Source: JABMNT01 sp048262655
Lineage (GTDB): Bacteria; Pseudomonadota; Alphaproteobacteria; Rhodospirillales; Casp-alpha2
Length of the DNA: 64,000 nt
Direction: 5' to 3'
NCBI GenBank assembly: GCA_048262655.1
Contig: JBLXEY010000005.1
Location: forward strand, 186,001 to 250,000
The position numbers were made by a program, and so were the translations under genes. A model generated the notes under the pieces. It was given only the letters and a program-made list of their open reading frames with translations, searched no databases and was not told where the DNA came from. Positions 63,757 through 64,000 of this stretch are shown piece by piece (the first letter of the stretch is position 1; the number at the start of each line of letters is the position of its first letter).

Positions 63757-64000
63757 TCTCGCCTTTATTTTCTGCCTTGTGTCATCAACGCGCTCTGGCA
63801 AATCGGATGCAGATCGTAATTGGTTATACTAGTATGGTAGAATGTTGACAAGGGAATTTGGTTGTGGTTCGCTAGCTGTGTGTAATGCGCTTTTCAATCA
63901 GGGTTGAGTTGCTTTAATTGTTACCTCTAACGCTCTAACAACCATGGCCATTTAAAATGCCTCTTTCGCCGACACCACAGCATATCCCCGCTGCACAACA
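63757..64000. promoter_or_regulatory. Upstream region of the sulfatase/tct block
   Basis: No gene is visible to the right edge. It contains the 10-bp palindrome ATACTAGTAT at 63826-63835, overlapping CTAGTATGGTAG (63829-63840), which is one base different from the 12-mers at 16592 and 44421. The block's promoter should lie here. Confidence 0.4.

Noticed and set aside
1..64000. CRISPR arrays, insertion sequences, integrases, rRNA or tRNA genes
   Set aside because: No regularly spaced repeats, transposase or integrase motifs, or RNA gene signatures were found by reading both strands.

Overview
The window looks like a chromosomal segment of a heterotrophic alphaproteobacterium, probably marine. 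The basis is a Rhizobium-type GlpVST-PQ glycerol transporter, many TRAP and tripartite (Tct) transporters, sulfatases, an orphan FliG, and moderate GC with dense, often overlapping operons. Genus cannot be fixed from the sequence alone. No rRNA, tRNA, insertion sequence, prophage or CRISPR array was seen. Almost everything encodes uptake and catabolism of small organic compounds.

Layout. 1-115: tail of an unknown gene and its terminator. 0.6-6.6 kb: glpV-S-T-P-Q plus a DUF2160 gene, a glycerol ABC importer. 6.7-8.3 kb: a BlaI/BlaR1-like repressor and membrane protease pair. A dyad in its promoter also occurs in front of glpV. 8.4-13.7 kb: YchJ, a gate-domain membrane protein, threonine aldolase, an MFS carrier and an isolated fliG. 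13.8-21.8 kb: two beta-hydroxyacid dehydrogenases, an amidohydrolase/lactonase, a HpcH-type aldolase, a D-2-hydroxyacid dehydrogenase, a racemase, a GntR/FCD regulator and a ThDP enzyme, which fits sugar-acid or hydroxy-acid breakdown. 21.8-29.0 kb: LysR, a DadA-like oxidase, a TRAP transporter, an enolase-superfamily enzyme and a TauE exporter. 29.1-33.4 kb: IolE, a second enolase-superfamily dehydratase, a mannitol/fructuronate-type dehydrogenase and an SDR. 33.7-35.3 kb: a membrane-fused spermidine-synthase-like protein.

35.4-44.3 kb is the most coherent block: allantoate amidohydrolase, ureidoglycine-glyoxylate aminotransferase, a 59-residue protein, the three oxamate carbamoyltransferase subunits (AllG, AllF, AllH), carbamate kinase and an HpxW-like oxamate amidohydrolase. 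Together they can take allantoate to glycine, oxalate, ammonia, CO2 and one ATP. The 59-residue protein looks like a detached C-terminal piece of AllF/FdrA.

44.5-47.0 kb: a sulfatase and a 2-hydroxyacid dehydrogenase. 47.0-54.5 kb: complete histidine utilisation (hutIHGU diverging from hutFC) with two HutC operators between the arms. 54.5-63.8 kb, all on the minus strand: an unrecognised barrel-like protein, a sulfatase, TctCBA, a two-subunit UxaA/SuyAB-type lyase and a further sulfatase. All three sulfatases in the window carry the CxPxR maturation motif and lack signal peptides, so they should act on imported substrates.
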